DNA from: Cellulophaga sp. F20128
Lineage (GTDB): Bacteria; Bacteroidota; Bacteroidia; Flavobacteriales; Flavobacteriaceae
Length of the DNA stretch: 64,000 nucleotides
Assembly (NCBI RefSeq): GCF_023015805.1
Contig: NZ_JALKBA010000002.1
Span: 62,001-126,000, forward strand
Reading direction: 5' to 3'
Shown here piece by piece: positions 24,888-33,429 of the stretch. How positions within the stretch are numbered: position 1 is the first letter of the stretch; the number at the start of each line of letters is the position of its first letter. The position numbers were made by a program, and so were the translations under genes. The notes beneath the pieces are model-generated. The model worked only from the letters and a program-made list of their open reading frames with translations, ran no database searches and had not been told where the DNA came from.

Positions 24888-25826
24888 TTGGAAATAGCTG
24901 AAATAGAAACAACCATTAAGAATAACCTAGTGAAGGTAGATACCAATGCACTCGAAAGCGAAGCCATCTATATATTGCGAGAAGTAGCTGCTCAATTTGA
25001 GCGTCCAGTACTCTTGTTTTCTGGAGGAAAAGATTCCATCACATTGGTGCGTTTGGCGCAAAAGGCATTTTGGCCTGCGAAAATTCCATTTCCATTAATG
25101 CATATTGATACGGGGCATAATTTCCCAGAAACGATTGCTTTTAGAGATAAATTGGTAAAAGAATTAGGTGTAGAACTTATCGTTAGAAACGTTCAGGATT
25201 CTATTGACGAAGGAAAAGTTATCGAGGAAACAGGAAAGTACTCGAGCAGAAATATGTTGCAAACTACTACGCTTTTAGATGCTATTGAAGAGTTTAAGTT
25301 TGATGCCTGTATTGGTGGAGCTCGTAGAGATGAAGAAAAAGCAAGAGCCAAAGAACGTATTTTTTCGGTTCGGGATGATTTTGGGCAATGGGATGAAAAG
25401 AAGCAACGACCAGAATTGTTTGATATGTTGAACGGAGAAATAGAAATAGGACAAAATGTTCGTGTTTTTCCAATCAGTAACTGGACAGAATTAGACGTTT
25501 GGAGTTATATAGAAAAAGAGGAAATTGAAATTCCATCCATCTATTTTGCACATAAAAGAAACATCTTTTTAAGAGATGGTTTAATCTGGTCTGCGGAAGA
25601 TGATGTTGTTTTTAGAGCAGAAGATGAGGTCGTAGAAGAACGATGGGTACGTTTTAGAACTGTTGGCGATATGTCATGTACAGCAGCTGTATTATCGCAT
25701 GCCGATTCTATCAAAAAAGTAGTGGCAGAAATTAGAGATTCTAAAATTTCAGAAAGAGGTGCGCGTATCGATGATAAACGTTCCGAGGCAGCTATGGAAA
25801 AAAGAAAACAACAAGGGTACTTCTAG
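24888..25826 (+). CDS. cysD: Sulfate adenylyltransferase small subunit (CysD)
   Basis: This 312-residue cytosolic ATP sulfurylase subunit forms adenylyl sulfate with CysN. The PP-loop SGGKDS is at residues 45-50 (the usual form is S-I-G-K-D-S or similar), followed by HIDTGHNFPE, GARRDEEKARAKER, VFPISNWTELDVW and a C-terminal ARIDDKRSEAAMEKRKQQGYF-like tail ending in GYF, all typical of CysD. The only plausible start is TTG at 24888, since no ATG lies close to the conserved N-terminus. It follows cysH by 36 bases and precedes cysN by 115. Confidence 0.95.
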   Translation: MEIAEIETTIKNNLVKVDTNALESEAIYILREVAAQFERPVLLFSGGKDSITLVRLAQKAFWPAKIPFPLMHIDTGHNFPETIAFRDKLVKELGVELIVRNVQDSIDEGKVIEETGKYSSRNMLQTTTLLDAIEEFKFDACIGGARRDEEKARAKERIFSVRDDFGQWDEKKQRPELFDMLNGEIEIGQNVRVFPISNWTELDVWSYIEKEEIEIPSIYFAHKRNIFLRDGLIWSAEDDVVFRAEDEVVEERWVRFRTVGDMSCTAAVLSHADSIKKVVAEIRDSKISERGARIDDKRSEAAMEKRKQQGYF

Positions 25827-25941
25827 TAGATAGTGCAGAGTATTAAGTGAATTAAGATATTTTTTAAAAATAGTTGTGGCTGATTTTATTGAATCCTAAA
25901 GGTTTTAAAACGAACAACCAACAACGATCAACGAATTAAGA

Positions 25942-27189
25942 ATGAACGTACTAAAAATAGCAACAGCAGGGAGTGTAGATGATGGTAAAAGTACCTTGAT
26001 AGGGAGATTGCTGTACGATACAAAATCGCTAACCGATGATAAGTTAGAAGCTATCGAAAAAACGAGTAAGCAAAAAGGATATGACTATTTGGATTTTTCT
26101 TTGGCAACAGACGGACTCGTAGCAGAAAGAGAACAAGGGATAACCATAGATGTTGCACATATTTACTTTTCAACAGCAACCAAAAGTTATATTATTGCAG
26201 ATACACCAGGGCATGTAGAGTATACCCGTAATATGGTAACTGGTGCCTCCACATCCCAAGCGGCAATTATTTTAATAGATGCTAGAAAAGGAGTGATAGA
26301 GCAAACCAATCGTCACTTTTTTATCAATAATATGCTGCGTGTTAAAGATGTTATTGTAGCGATTAATAAAATGGACCTAGTCGATTTTTCCGAAGAAAAA
26401 TACAATGCAATTAAGGCCGATTTTGAGAAATTAATGGCAAAAAGAGAATATCAAGATCAAAAAATTACATTTATTCCCGTGAGTGCCTTAAAGGGTGATA
26501 ATGTGGTGAATAAATCTGAAAATATGGAGTGGTATAAAGGGCAAACACTTTTAGAACACTTTGAAGATCTAGATCGCAAGGATATTTTTAATGTAGGAAC
26601 CCCTCGCTTTCCAGTACAATATGTAATTCGTCCTAAGACCGATGAATTTCATGATTTCAGAGGATTTGCAGGGAAAGTATACGGTGGGGAATTAAATGTA
26701 GGCGATGAAGTAGTAGTATTGCCCTCCATGACAAAGTCTAAAATAAAAGACATTTATTTTTACGATAAAAAATACAAAACCGCTACAAGGCGTTCTTCAG
26801 TTACCATTACCTTAGAAGATGAGGTGAATGTAAGTAGAGGAGATATGTTGGTAAAAGTAGGTGACCTTCCTACCATAGGCAAGGAGTTTACAGCCACAGT
26901 TTCTTGGATGGATTCAGACAAGCTAACAACGGGGAAAAAATATGTGGTGCAACACGGAGTCAATAAAGTGTTGGCCAAAGTAGACAACATCCACCATAAA
27001 ATTAACCCAGATTATTCAGGGGTACATGCGGCTATCAACGGCTTAGAGATGAATGATATTGCCCAAGTTACATTTAAATTAAACAAACCAATTTTTTATG
27101 ATTCTTTCAAGGATCACAGAACCAATGGGTCCTTTATTTTAATAGATCCGCAGACCAATACAACGGCCGGAGCAGGATTTATCAACTAA
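25942..27189 (+). CDS. cysN: Sulfate adenylyltransferase GTPase subunit (CysN)
   Basis: This 415-residue EF-Tu-like GTPase couples GTP hydrolysis to sulfate activation by CysD. G motifs are present: G1 GSVDDGKST (10-18), G2 region REQGITIDVAH, G3 DTPGHVEYTRNM and G4 NKMDL, followed by two beta-barrel domains. The length matches CysN alone; the C-terminal APS kinase (CysC) found in some homologues is absent. A strong hairpin follows the stop, before the sulfite reductase gene. Confidence 0.95.
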   Translation: MNVLKIATAGSVDDGKSTLIGRLLYDTKSLTDDKLEAIEKTSKQKGYDYLDFSLATDGLVAEREQGITIDVAHIYFSTATKSYIIADTPGHVEYTRNMVTGASTSQAAIILIDARKGVIEQTNRHFFINNMLRVKDVIVAINKMDLVDFSEEKYNAIKADFEKLMAKREYQDQKITFIPVSALKGDNVVNKSENMEWYKGQTLLEHFEDLDRKDIFNVGTPRFPVQYVIRPKTDEFHDFRGFAGKVYGGELNVGDEVVVLPSMTKSKIKDIYFYDKKYKTATRRSSVTITLEDEVNVSRGDMLVKVGDLPTIGKEFTATVSWMDSDKLTTGKKYVVQHGVNKVLAKVDNIHHKINPDYSGVHAAINGLEMNDIAQVTFKLNKPIFYDSFKDHRTNGSFILIDPQTNTTAGAGFIN

Positions 27190-27198
27190 AAAAAAGGG

Positions 27199-27233
27199 GA
27201 CATAAAAGAGTGTTTTTTACACTCTTTTATGTC
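27199..27233 (+). terminator. Strong hairpin between cysN and sulfite reductase gene
   Basis: A 15-bp perfect stem GACATAAAAGAGTGT / ACACTCTTTTATGTC (27199-27213 with 27219-27233) has a T5 loop. No external T run follows, so it may be a partial terminator or an mRNA end-protecting structure dividing the operon. Confidence 0.7.
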
Positions 27234-27239
27234 TAATAA

Positions 27240-27275
27240 CCTATTAAGTCTATAGGAGATTACTAATTATAAAGA
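27240..27275 (+). promoter_or_regulatory. Candidate operator 3 upstream of sulfite reductase gene
   Basis: CCTATTAAGTCTATAGG (27240-27256) matches operator 2 at 13 of 17 positions and operator 1 at 13 of 17. A weaker second copy, TTACTAATTATAAAG, follows at 27260-27274. The position 35 bases before the ATG suggests control of this second transcription unit. Confidence 0.6.
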
Positions 27276-27290
27276 AACCAGAATTAGGAG

Positions 27291-29381
27291 ATGCAAAGTT
27301 TTAGAACAGAAATAGAGAACCCGGTAGTAGAAAAAGATATTCTTGCTTTAGAGGCTAAAATTAGAGAGTTTAATGAAGGTAAGCTCGATGAAGAAAAATT
27401 CAGAAGCCTACGTTTAGCCCGTGGTATATACGGTCAGCGCCAACCAGGTGTGCAAATGATTCGTATTAAATTACCCTACGGCAAAGTTTCAAGCAAGCAA
27501 CTAAAACGTATTTGCGATGTTTCTGGAGAATATTCAACCGGACGTTTGCATATTACCACCCGTCAAGATATTCAAATTCATTATGTAGATATAGAACGCA
27601 CCCCAGAATTATGGGCGCAATTGGCGAAGGATGATGTGACCATTAGAGAGGCATGCGGTAATACAGTGCGTAATGTAACGGCTAGTGAAACTGCAGGTAT
27701 AGATGTAAAAGAGCCTTTTGATGTTTCTCCCTATGCACAAGCCTTGTTCGAGTATTTTTTACGCAATCCTATTAGTCAAGAAATGGGACGAAAGTTTAAA
27801 GTTTCTTTTTCTTCTAGTGACGAAGATACAGGACTGTCTTACATGCATGATCTTGGTTTTATTGCCAAAATTGAAAATGGAGTCCGAGGCTTTAAAGTAG
27901 TTCTTGCTGGTGGATTAGGTTCGCAACCACGGCATGCAGATGAGTTATTTGCCTTTCTTCCTACGGATAAGATTATCCCGTTAATGGATGGTGTTGTTCG
28001 TGTTTTTGATCGGTACGGAGAACGTAAAAGTAGGGCCAAGGCGCGAATGAAATTCTTGTTAAAAGACATCGGCTTAGACGGATTTAAAGCCTTGTTGGAA
28101 GAAGAACAAAAAGCAGTTCCCATTCAGACTTTTCCAGTAGATGTAGCCGCGTATCCTGCGGTTTCCATAGCAAATGCCGCTACGCCTACAGTAGAAATAG
28201 AAGACAACAGCGCTTTTGAGCAGTGGAAAAACACCAATTTGGTGCCACAAAAACAAAAAGGGTATGTTGCCATAGGTATTAAAGTAAAGTTGGGCGATTT
28301 CTATATTGAAGAAGCGCGTCAATTGGCAGATTTAGTTGACCTATACGCTGCAGGTGAATTGCGACTTTCATTGCGTCAGAATATATTAATACCCTATGTA
28401 AAGGAGGAGTTAGTGCCCTTCTTTTACACAGAACTTAAAAAATTAGGATTTGTAGAAGCAGGTTATAATAAGGCGTCCGATATAACTGCTTGTCCAGGAA
28501 CTGATACCTGTAATTTAGGAATTGCGAGTAGTACAGGAATTGCAGATGAGTTAGAGCGACTTATAACTGCGGAATATCCACAATACATCAATAACGAAGA
28601 TATTAATATAAAAATTAGTGGTTGTATGAATGCCTGTGGGCAACACAATATGGCTAGCATCGGATTCCAAGGAATGTCTGTGCGTACTAAAAATAAATTG
28701 GTGGCTCCAGCACTGCAAGTCTTGTTGGGGGGTGGCAATTTTGGGAATGGAAATGGTCGTTTTGCAGATAAGGTTGTAAAAGTACCTAGTAAAAGAGGAC
28801 CAGAAGCCTTGCGATTAATTTTAGACGATTATAATGCAAATGGAAACGGACAATCGTTTACGGCTTATTATGTAGACAAAGGAGAACATTATTTCTATGA
28901 CTATTTAAAGCATTTAACAGATGTAGACAATTTAACCCAAGACGATTTTATTGATTGGGGAACAACAGAACGCTACGAAAAAGCCATTGGAGTAGGAGAA
29001 TGTGCCGGTGTTGTCATCGATTTAATAGCAACATTGTTATTTGAAAGCGATGAGAAAATAGAAAGTGCATCGGTAGCCTTGGAAGAAGAGAAATGGGCAG
29101 CTAGTATTTACCATTCCTATTCGGCCATGGTGAATTCTGCTAAGGCCTTATTAACAGCAGAGAATACAAAAACAAATACACATATCAGTATCATCAAAGA
29201 TTTTGATACGCATTTTGTAGCAACGAATAGAATTAGTTTGGAAGCGACTTTTGAAGAGATTGCATTGCAGTTAAAGAGCAATGAGCCAACAAAAGCATTT
29301 GCAACACAATATTTAAAAGATTCTAAAAACTTTTTGCAAGTGGTACAGGAATATAGAAAACAAGAACTGGTAGAAGCATAG
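27291..29381 (+). CDS. Ferredoxin-type sulfite (nitrite/sulfite) reductase with C-terminal HEPN-like domain
   Basis: This 696-residue cytosolic enzyme reduces sulfite to sulfide in a six-electron step. Two repeated ferredoxin-like/catalytic halves are seen (STGRLHITTRQDIQIHYVD near 85 and LRLSLRQNILIPYV near 360). The siroheme/[4Fe-4S] ligands lie in CPGTDTCNLG and SGCMNACGQH. Residues ~590-696 form an extra helical domain (YHSYSAMVNSAKALL) that resembles HEPN and is not needed for catalysis; it lacks the R-x4-6-H nuclease motif. Context (siroheme genes and ferredoxin reductase downstream, cysDN upstream) supports sulfite over nitrite as substrate. Two candidate operator copies precede it. 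Confidence 0.9.
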   Translation: MQSFRTEIENPVVEKDILALEAKIREFNEGKLDEEKFRSLRLARGIYGQRQPGVQMIRIKLPYGKVSSKQLKRICDVSGEYSTGRLHITTRQDIQIHYVDIERTPELWAQLAKDDVTIREACGNTVRNVTASETAGIDVKEPFDVSPYAQALFEYFLRNPISQEMGRKFKVSFSSSDEDTGLSYMHDLGFIAKIENGVRGFKVVLAGGLGSQPRHADELFAFLPTDKIIPLMDGVVRVFDRYGERKSRAKARMKFLLKDIGLDGFKALLEEEQKAVPIQTFPVDVAAYPAVSIANAATPTVEIEDNSAFEQWKNTNLVPQKQKGYVAIGIKVKLGDFYIEEARQLADLVDLYAAGELRLSLRQNILIPYVKEELVPFFYTELKKLGFVEAGYNKASDITACPGTDTCNLGIASSTGIADELERLITAEYPQYINNEDINIKISGCMNACGQHNMASIGFQGMSVRTKNKLVAPALQVLLGGGNFGNGNGRFADKVVKVPSKRGPEALRLILDDYNANGNGQSFTAYYVDKGEHYFYDYLKHLTDVDNLTQDDFIDWGTTERYEKAIGVGECAGVVIDLIATLLFESDEKIESASVALEEEKWAASIYHSYSAMVNSAKALLTAENTKTNTHISIIKDFDTHFVATNRISLEATFEEIALQLKSNEPTKAFATQYLKDSKNFLQVVQEYRKQELVEA

Positions 29382-30173
29382 ATGATGGAGGTAAGAAAAA
29401 ATGATACCAATGAAAATGGACTGCTTACCGTTGTTGGTGCAGGTCCTGGAGATGTAGAGCTAATTACCCTAAAGGCAATAAAAGCATTGCAAAATGCCGA
29501 TGTGGTTTTGTATGACGCCCTTGTAAATGAAGATTTATTGGAATATGCAGGGAATGCCGAGCAAATCTTTGTAGGTAAAAGAAAAGGATGTTATGCCTAC
29601 CAACAAGAACAAATCAATGAACTAATTGTACAACGTGCAAAAAGCAAAGGGAAGGTGGTTCGCCTCAAAGGAGGAGACCCCTTTATTTTTGGACGTGGAT
29701 CTGAAGAAATGGAATATGCCGCTAGTCACGGTATTGCTGTGGCAATGGTACCTGGGATATCTTCTTCGGTAGCCGTACCGGCATTCCAGAATATTCCCGT
29801 GACTAAAAGAGGTAGTTCAGAAAGCTTTTGGGTCATCACCGGAACAACCAAAAACCATAAACTATCTGCAGATGTTGCCTTGGCTGCCAAGTCTAGTGCT
29901 ACCGTGGTTATTTTAATGGGGATGGGGAAATTGTCAGAAATCATAGCACTTTTTCAGTCGGAAGGAAAATCAGAAACTCCAGTTGCAATCATTCAAAATG
30001 GAACTAGAATCAATGAAAAAGTGGGGATAGGGACTATTGCCACCATAGAAAATGTAGTAAAAGAGCAAGGCCTATCCAACCCTGCCATTATTGTAATTGG
30101 TGAGGTGGTAAAACACAGAGAACAGTTGTTAAAAGTGCAAGAAAAAGCAGCAACCAAAGCCTTAGTATATTAA
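29382..30173 (+). CDS. cobA: Uroporphyrinogen-III C-methyltransferase (SUMT)
   Basis: This 263-residue enzyme methylates uroporphyrinogen III twice with SAM to give precorrin-2, the first step toward siroheme. It shows the SUMT hallmarks VVGAGPGDVELITLKAIKAL, DALVNEDLL, RLKGGDPFIFGRGSEE and VPGISSSVAVPA. The start ATG follows the sulfite reductase stop with no gap, so translation is coupled. The next enzyme of the pathway lies two bases downstream. Its product is needed for the siroheme of the upstream reductase. Confidence 0.95.
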   Translation: MMEVRKNDTNENGLLTVVGAGPGDVELITLKAIKALQNADVVLYDALVNEDLLEYAGNAEQIFVGKRKGCYAYQQEQINELIVQRAKSKGKVVRLKGGDPFIFGRGSEEMEYAASHGIAVAMVPGISSSVAVPAFQNIPVTKRGSSESFWVITGTTKNHKLSADVALAAKSSATVVILMGMGKLSEIIALFQSEGKSETPVAIIQNGTRINEKVGIGTIATIENVVKEQGLSNPAIIVIGEVVKHREQLLKVQEKAATKALVY

Positions 30174-30175
30174 AA

Positions 30176-30757
30176 ATGGAACGGAACAATCTATATCCTA
30201 TTTTTTTAAAAACAACGCAATTACAGATTCTCATTGTAGGTGGGGGTAATGTGGCAGAAGAAAAGCTGCGTTTTTTAACCAAGTCTAGTCCAGATGCTAA
30301 TGTAACCTTGGTAGCGCCTTTGTTTGCAGAAAAAACGGTGCAACTGGCATCACAATTTAAGGTAACTACAATTACAGATGTGTACAATGCAAAATATTTG
30401 GAAGCAAAGCAACTGGTAGTTGCGGCGACGAATGATGAAGCGGTAAACAAACAAGTGTATAAAGATTGCAGAGCCCAACATACTTTGGTGAATGTAGCCG
30501 ATAATCCGCCTTATTGTGATTTTTATATGGGGGGTATTGTAACCAAAGGCAATGTAAAAATAGGGATATCTACCAATGGAAAATCGCCAACAACTGCAAA
30601 GCGGTTACGACAATTTTTCGAAGATGTAATTCCAGAAGATATCAATACAATGGTTCAAAATTTAAATGCCTATCGAAAGACCATCAAAGGAGATTTTGAG
30701 CAAAAGGTAGATCAAATGAACCAAATTACGAGTTCCCTAGTAGATCGGGAAGATTAA
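30176..30757 (+). CDS. Precorrin-2 dehydrogenase / sirohydrochlorin ferrochelatase
   Basis: This 193-residue enzyme of the CysG N-terminal/Met8p family oxidises precorrin-2 and may insert iron to complete siroheme. It starts MERNNLYPIFLKTTQLQILI, then the NAD-binding GGGNVAEEKLRFL, VVAATNDEAVNKQVYKDCR, and VNVADNPPYCDFYMGGIV with the catalytic Asp region. The C-terminal part is short, as in Met8p-like proteins. It is tightly linked to cobA (2-base gap), giving a two-gene siroheme module inside the sulfate operon. Confidence 0.92.
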   Translation: MERNNLYPIFLKTTQLQILIVGGGNVAEEKLRFLTKSSPDANVTLVAPLFAEKTVQLASQFKVTTITDVYNAKYLEAKQLVVAATNDEAVNKQVYKDCRAQHTLVNVADNPPYCDFYMGGIVTKGNVKIGISTNGKSPTTAKRLRQFFEDVIPEDINTMVQNLNAYRKTIKGDFEQKVDQMNQITSSLVDRED

Positions 30758-30848
30758 TAAGTAAGAAGAAAAATTAAAAAATAGAGCGTACAAACTGTAA
30801 AGGCTAAACTTCCAAGCAAGTGCCGGTTTTTACTAAATTTCAATACAA

Positions 30849-31910
30849 ATGATTAAGACAGATATTCTAATAATAGGAGCAGGACCAACAGGATTATTTA
30901 CGGTTTTTGAAGCAGGATTGCTAAAATTAAAATGTCATTTAATTGATGCTTTGCCGCAACCAGGCGGACAGTGTTCAGAAATTTATCCGAAAAAACCCAT
31001 TTATGATATTCCCGCTTTTCCAGAAATCCTTGCAGGAGATCTGGTCAACAATCTTATGGAACAAATAAAACCTTTTGAACCTGGATTTACCTTGGCAGAA
31101 CGTGCAGAAACACTAGATACCCTAGAAGATGGTTCTTTTGTGGTTACCACAAACAAAGGCACAAAACACAATGCTCCAGTTGTAGTGATCGCTGGCGGCT
31201 TGGGTTCTTTTGAGCCCCGAAAACCACCCCTTGAGAATATCTTGGATTTTGAAGATAAAGGTGTTGCCTATATGATAAAAGACCCAGAAGTATATCGCAA
31301 TAAAAAAGTACTTATTGCTGGAGGTGGGGATTCTGCCTTAGACTGGGCTATATTCTTAGCAGATGTTGCGTCAGAAGTTTCATTAGTGCACCGAAGAAAT
31401 GAATTTAGAGGGGCTTTAGATTCCGTTGAAAAAGCAGCAGCCTTAGCTAAAATTGGTAAGATTAAATTGTTTACCGAGGCTGAGGTTAAAAAGTTATACG
31501 GAGACGATCATTTAGAAGCCGTAGTTGTAAAATACAACGATGAAGAAAAAGGAGAAAGCTATATAGAAGTAGATAATTTTATTCCCTTGTTTGGCTTGTC
31601 GCCAAAATTAGGTCCCATTGGAAGTTGGGGACTAGAAATAGAGAAAAACGCCATTAAGGTAGATAACTCCTACGACTACCAAACAAACATTCCCGGTGTA
31701 TATGCTATTGGGGATGTAAATACATACAAAGGAAAATTAAAATTAATTTTATCTGGTTTTCACGAGGCCGCTGTAATGTGTCAGAGTGCGTACCAACGCA
31801 TTAACCCTGGGAAAAGATATGTTATGAAGTATACCACCGTTGGTGGGGTAGAAGGCTTTGACGGCAGCAAAAAAGTGGCCAAAAAAGAAGTGGTACAAAG
31901 CATTTCCTAA
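30849..31910 (+). CDS. Ferredoxin-NADP reductase, thioredoxin-reductase-like type
   Basis: This 353-residue flavoprotein of the TrxR-like FNR (YumC) type has an FAD-binding GxGxxG near the N-terminus (DILIIGAGPTGLFT), PQPGGQCSEIYPKKPIYDIP (no CxxC redox pair, which separates it from thioredoxin reductase), an NADPH-binding GGGDSALDWA, and the C-terminal FAD motif YAIGDVNTYKGKLKLI. It should pass electrons from NADPH to ferredoxin, the donor of the sulfite reductase encoded upstream. It is 91 bases after the siroheme gene and ends the operon. Confidence 0.92.
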   Translation: MIKTDILIIGAGPTGLFTVFEAGLLKLKCHLIDALPQPGGQCSEIYPKKPIYDIPAFPEILAGDLVNNLMEQIKPFEPGFTLAERAETLDTLEDGSFVVTTNKGTKHNAPVVVIAGGLGSFEPRKPPLENILDFEDKGVAYMIKDPEVYRNKKVLIAGGGDSALDWAIFLADVASEVSLVHRRNEFRGALDSVEKAAALAKIGKIKLFTEAEVKKLYGDDHLEAVVVKYNDEEKGESYIEVDNFIPLFGLSPKLGPIGSWGLEIEKNAIKVDNSYDYQTNIPGVYAIGDVNTYKGKLKLILSGFHEAAVMCQSAYQRINPGKRYVMKYTTVGGVEGFDGSKKVAKKEVVQSIS

Positions 31911-31922
31911 AACAGAAATTCT

Positions 31923-31954
31923 AGACCTATATGGAGTAAAAACCATATAGGTCT
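31923..31954. terminator. Hairpin after ferredoxin-NADP reductase gene
   Basis: A 12-bp perfect stem AGACCTATATGG / CCATATAGGTCT (31923-31934 with 31943-31954) has an eight-base loop. It is followed by A's rather than T's, so it is not a classical terminator, but it marks the end of the sulfite reductase operon. Confidence 0.6.
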
Positions 31955-31973
31955 ATAAAAAAGCCATCATTAT

Positions 31974-32005
31974 TTTGGTTTTCATAAAGCTGTGGTGTTA
32001 CTTTG
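31974..32005 (+). promoter_or_regulatory. Likely promoter of the metH operon
   Basis: TTTG (31974-31977), a 21-base gap, and TACTTTG (31999-32005, the -7 consensus with one base missing from the spacer) place a start near 32010, about 30 bases before the SAM-I riboswitch. Confidence 0.5.
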
Positions 32006-32038
32006 CAGCTTAATTAGTTCATTACAAAACTGAAAATA

Positions 32039-32154
32039 GTTATCAAGAAAGGTGGAGGGATTAGACCCGCTGAAACCTTAGCAACCCTTTATCTAGTAAA
32101 GAAGGTGCTACATTCTACCAAAGTGCTCCATAGGTGGCTACTGCGGCAGATAAC
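32039..32154 (+). promoter_or_regulatory. SAM-I riboswitch (S-box) upstream of metH
   Basis: The core is nearly identical to that at 7788: P1 GTTATC (32039-32044) with GATAAC (32149-32154), AAGAAAGGTGGAGGGATTAG, ACCCGCTGAAACC, TTAGCAACC and GGTGCTACATTCTACC. A 240-base leader follows before the metH start, mostly filled by a structured repeat. SAM should shut off methionine synthase. Confidence 0.94.
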
Positions 32155-32209
32155 AACACAAATGAAAAGCAATTTTCTTTTCCTTTCCTTACTTGATATT
32201 TTTTAACTA

Positions 32210-32344
32210 GCGTTCCCATTCGCTCAACATAATTTGTTTCGCAATGTGGGCCGGGCTTTTGGTAGTCGCTTTTTAATGTTTGCCCTTCGGCTTCGCTCCG
32301 GGCGCGCATCAAAAGAGCTTCAACAAAACCGCAATCCCTAACGC
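32210..32344 (-). repeat. Structured dispersed repeat, left copy (- orientation)
   Basis: Read on the - strand it starts GCGTTAGGGAT, contains TTGTTGAAGCT, GGAGCGAAGCCGAAGGGCA and CATTAAAAAGCGACTACC, then AAGCCCG, and ends GGGAACGC. The same ordered blocks occur at 36444-36551 in the opposite direction. It fills most of the leader between the SAM-I riboswitch and metH. Confidence 0.85.
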
Positions 32345-32393
32345 GCCCAAAGTCAAGTTTTCAACAGTGAACAGTAGATACGGATAAGAGGTT

Positions 32394-33395
32394 ATGAAAC
32401 CAATACAAGACATATTAAAAGAGAGAATTTTAGTGCTAGATGGTGCCATGGGGACTATGCTACAGCGCTATAAATTTACGGAAGAAGATTTTCGCGGGGA
32501 ACGTTTTGCAGATTGGAAACATCCCTTGCAAGGAAACAATGATTTGTTGTCCTTAACGCAACCAGAAGCCATTGCAGAAGTACATCGCAAATACTTTGCC
32601 GCAGGTGCAGATATTGTGGAAACCAATACCTTTTCGGGGACTACCATCGCTATGGCAGATTATTTTATGGAAGATTTAGTGTACGAGCTCAATTATGAGT
32701 CGGCACGCATTGCCAAACAAGTTGCTGATGAATTTACAGCAAAAGAACCACACAAACCTAGGTTTGTAGCAGGGAGTATTGGTCCTACCAATAAAACGGC
32801 AAGCATGTCACCAGATGTCAACGATCCCGGATTTCGGGGCGTTACTTTTGATGAGCTTCGTATCGCTTATAAATTGCAAACTGAAGCCTTGTTAGATGGC
32901 GGTGCAGATATCTTATTGGTAGAAACAATTTTTGATACCCTGAATGCCAAAGCAGCATTGTTTGCCATAGAAGAGGTAAAGGAAGAGCGCGGAATAGAAG
33001 TGCCTATAATGGTGAGTGGTACTATTACCGATGCTTCAGGGAGAACCTTATCTGGACAAACAGCAGAGGCTTTTTTAATATCCATCAGTCATATTCCAAT
33101 TTTGTCTGTTGGGTTTAACTGTGCCTTAGGTGCCAATCAGTTGGTACCCCATTTAGAAGTGCTAGCAGCAAAGACCCAATTTGGGGTTTCTGCGCACCCA
33201 AATGCAGGTCTACCAAATGCCTTTGGAGAGTATGATGAAACTGCAGAGCAAATGGCAGAACAGATTAAAGAATACGTAGAAAAAGGATTGGTAAATATCG
33301 TTGGCGGTTGTTGTGGTACAACACCAGAACATATTAGTGCCATTGCCAATTTGGTGAAGGATTATGATCCAAGGTCAGTTTTTGAAGACCGTTAA
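32394..33395 (+). CDS. metH: Methionine synthase, homocysteine-binding subunit (MetH N-terminal half)
   Basis: This 333-residue protein equals the first module of Met[13 protein letters not shown] near the N-terminus, [31 protein letters not shown], the first zinc Cys in VGFNCALGA, and the Cys pair in [11 protein letters not shown]. It binds zinc and homocysteine and accepts a methyl group from the cobalamin carried by the other half, encoded at 33711. The separate chain is complete at both ends (ATG, TAA), so this is a true split gene, a layout known from other flavobacteria. It is under the SAM-I riboswitch. Confidence 0.94.
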   Translation: MKPIQDILKERILVLDGAMGTMLQRYKFTEEDFRGERFADWKHPLQGNNDLLSLTQPEAIAEVHRKYFAAGADIVETNTFSGTTIAMADYFMEDLVYELNYESARIAKQVADEFTAKEPHKPRFVAGSIGPTNKTASMSPDVNDPGFRGVTFDELRIAYKLQTEALLDGGADILLVETIFDTLNAKAALFAIEEVKEERGIEVPIMVSGTITDASGRTLSGQTAEAFLISISHIPILSVGFNCALGANQLVPHLEVLAAKTQFGVSAHPNAGLPNAFGEYDETAEQMAEQIKEYVEKGLVNIVGGCCGTTPEHISAIANLVKDYDPRSVFEDR

Positions 33396-33429
33396 TGGTT
33401 TTTTGTCCTAAGAAATTAAGGAAGTAATT

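Noticed and set aside
27291-29381. Assimilatory nitrite reductase
   Set aside because: No nitrate or nitrite genes are nearby; the siroheme, cysDN and ferredoxin reductase context indicates sulfite.
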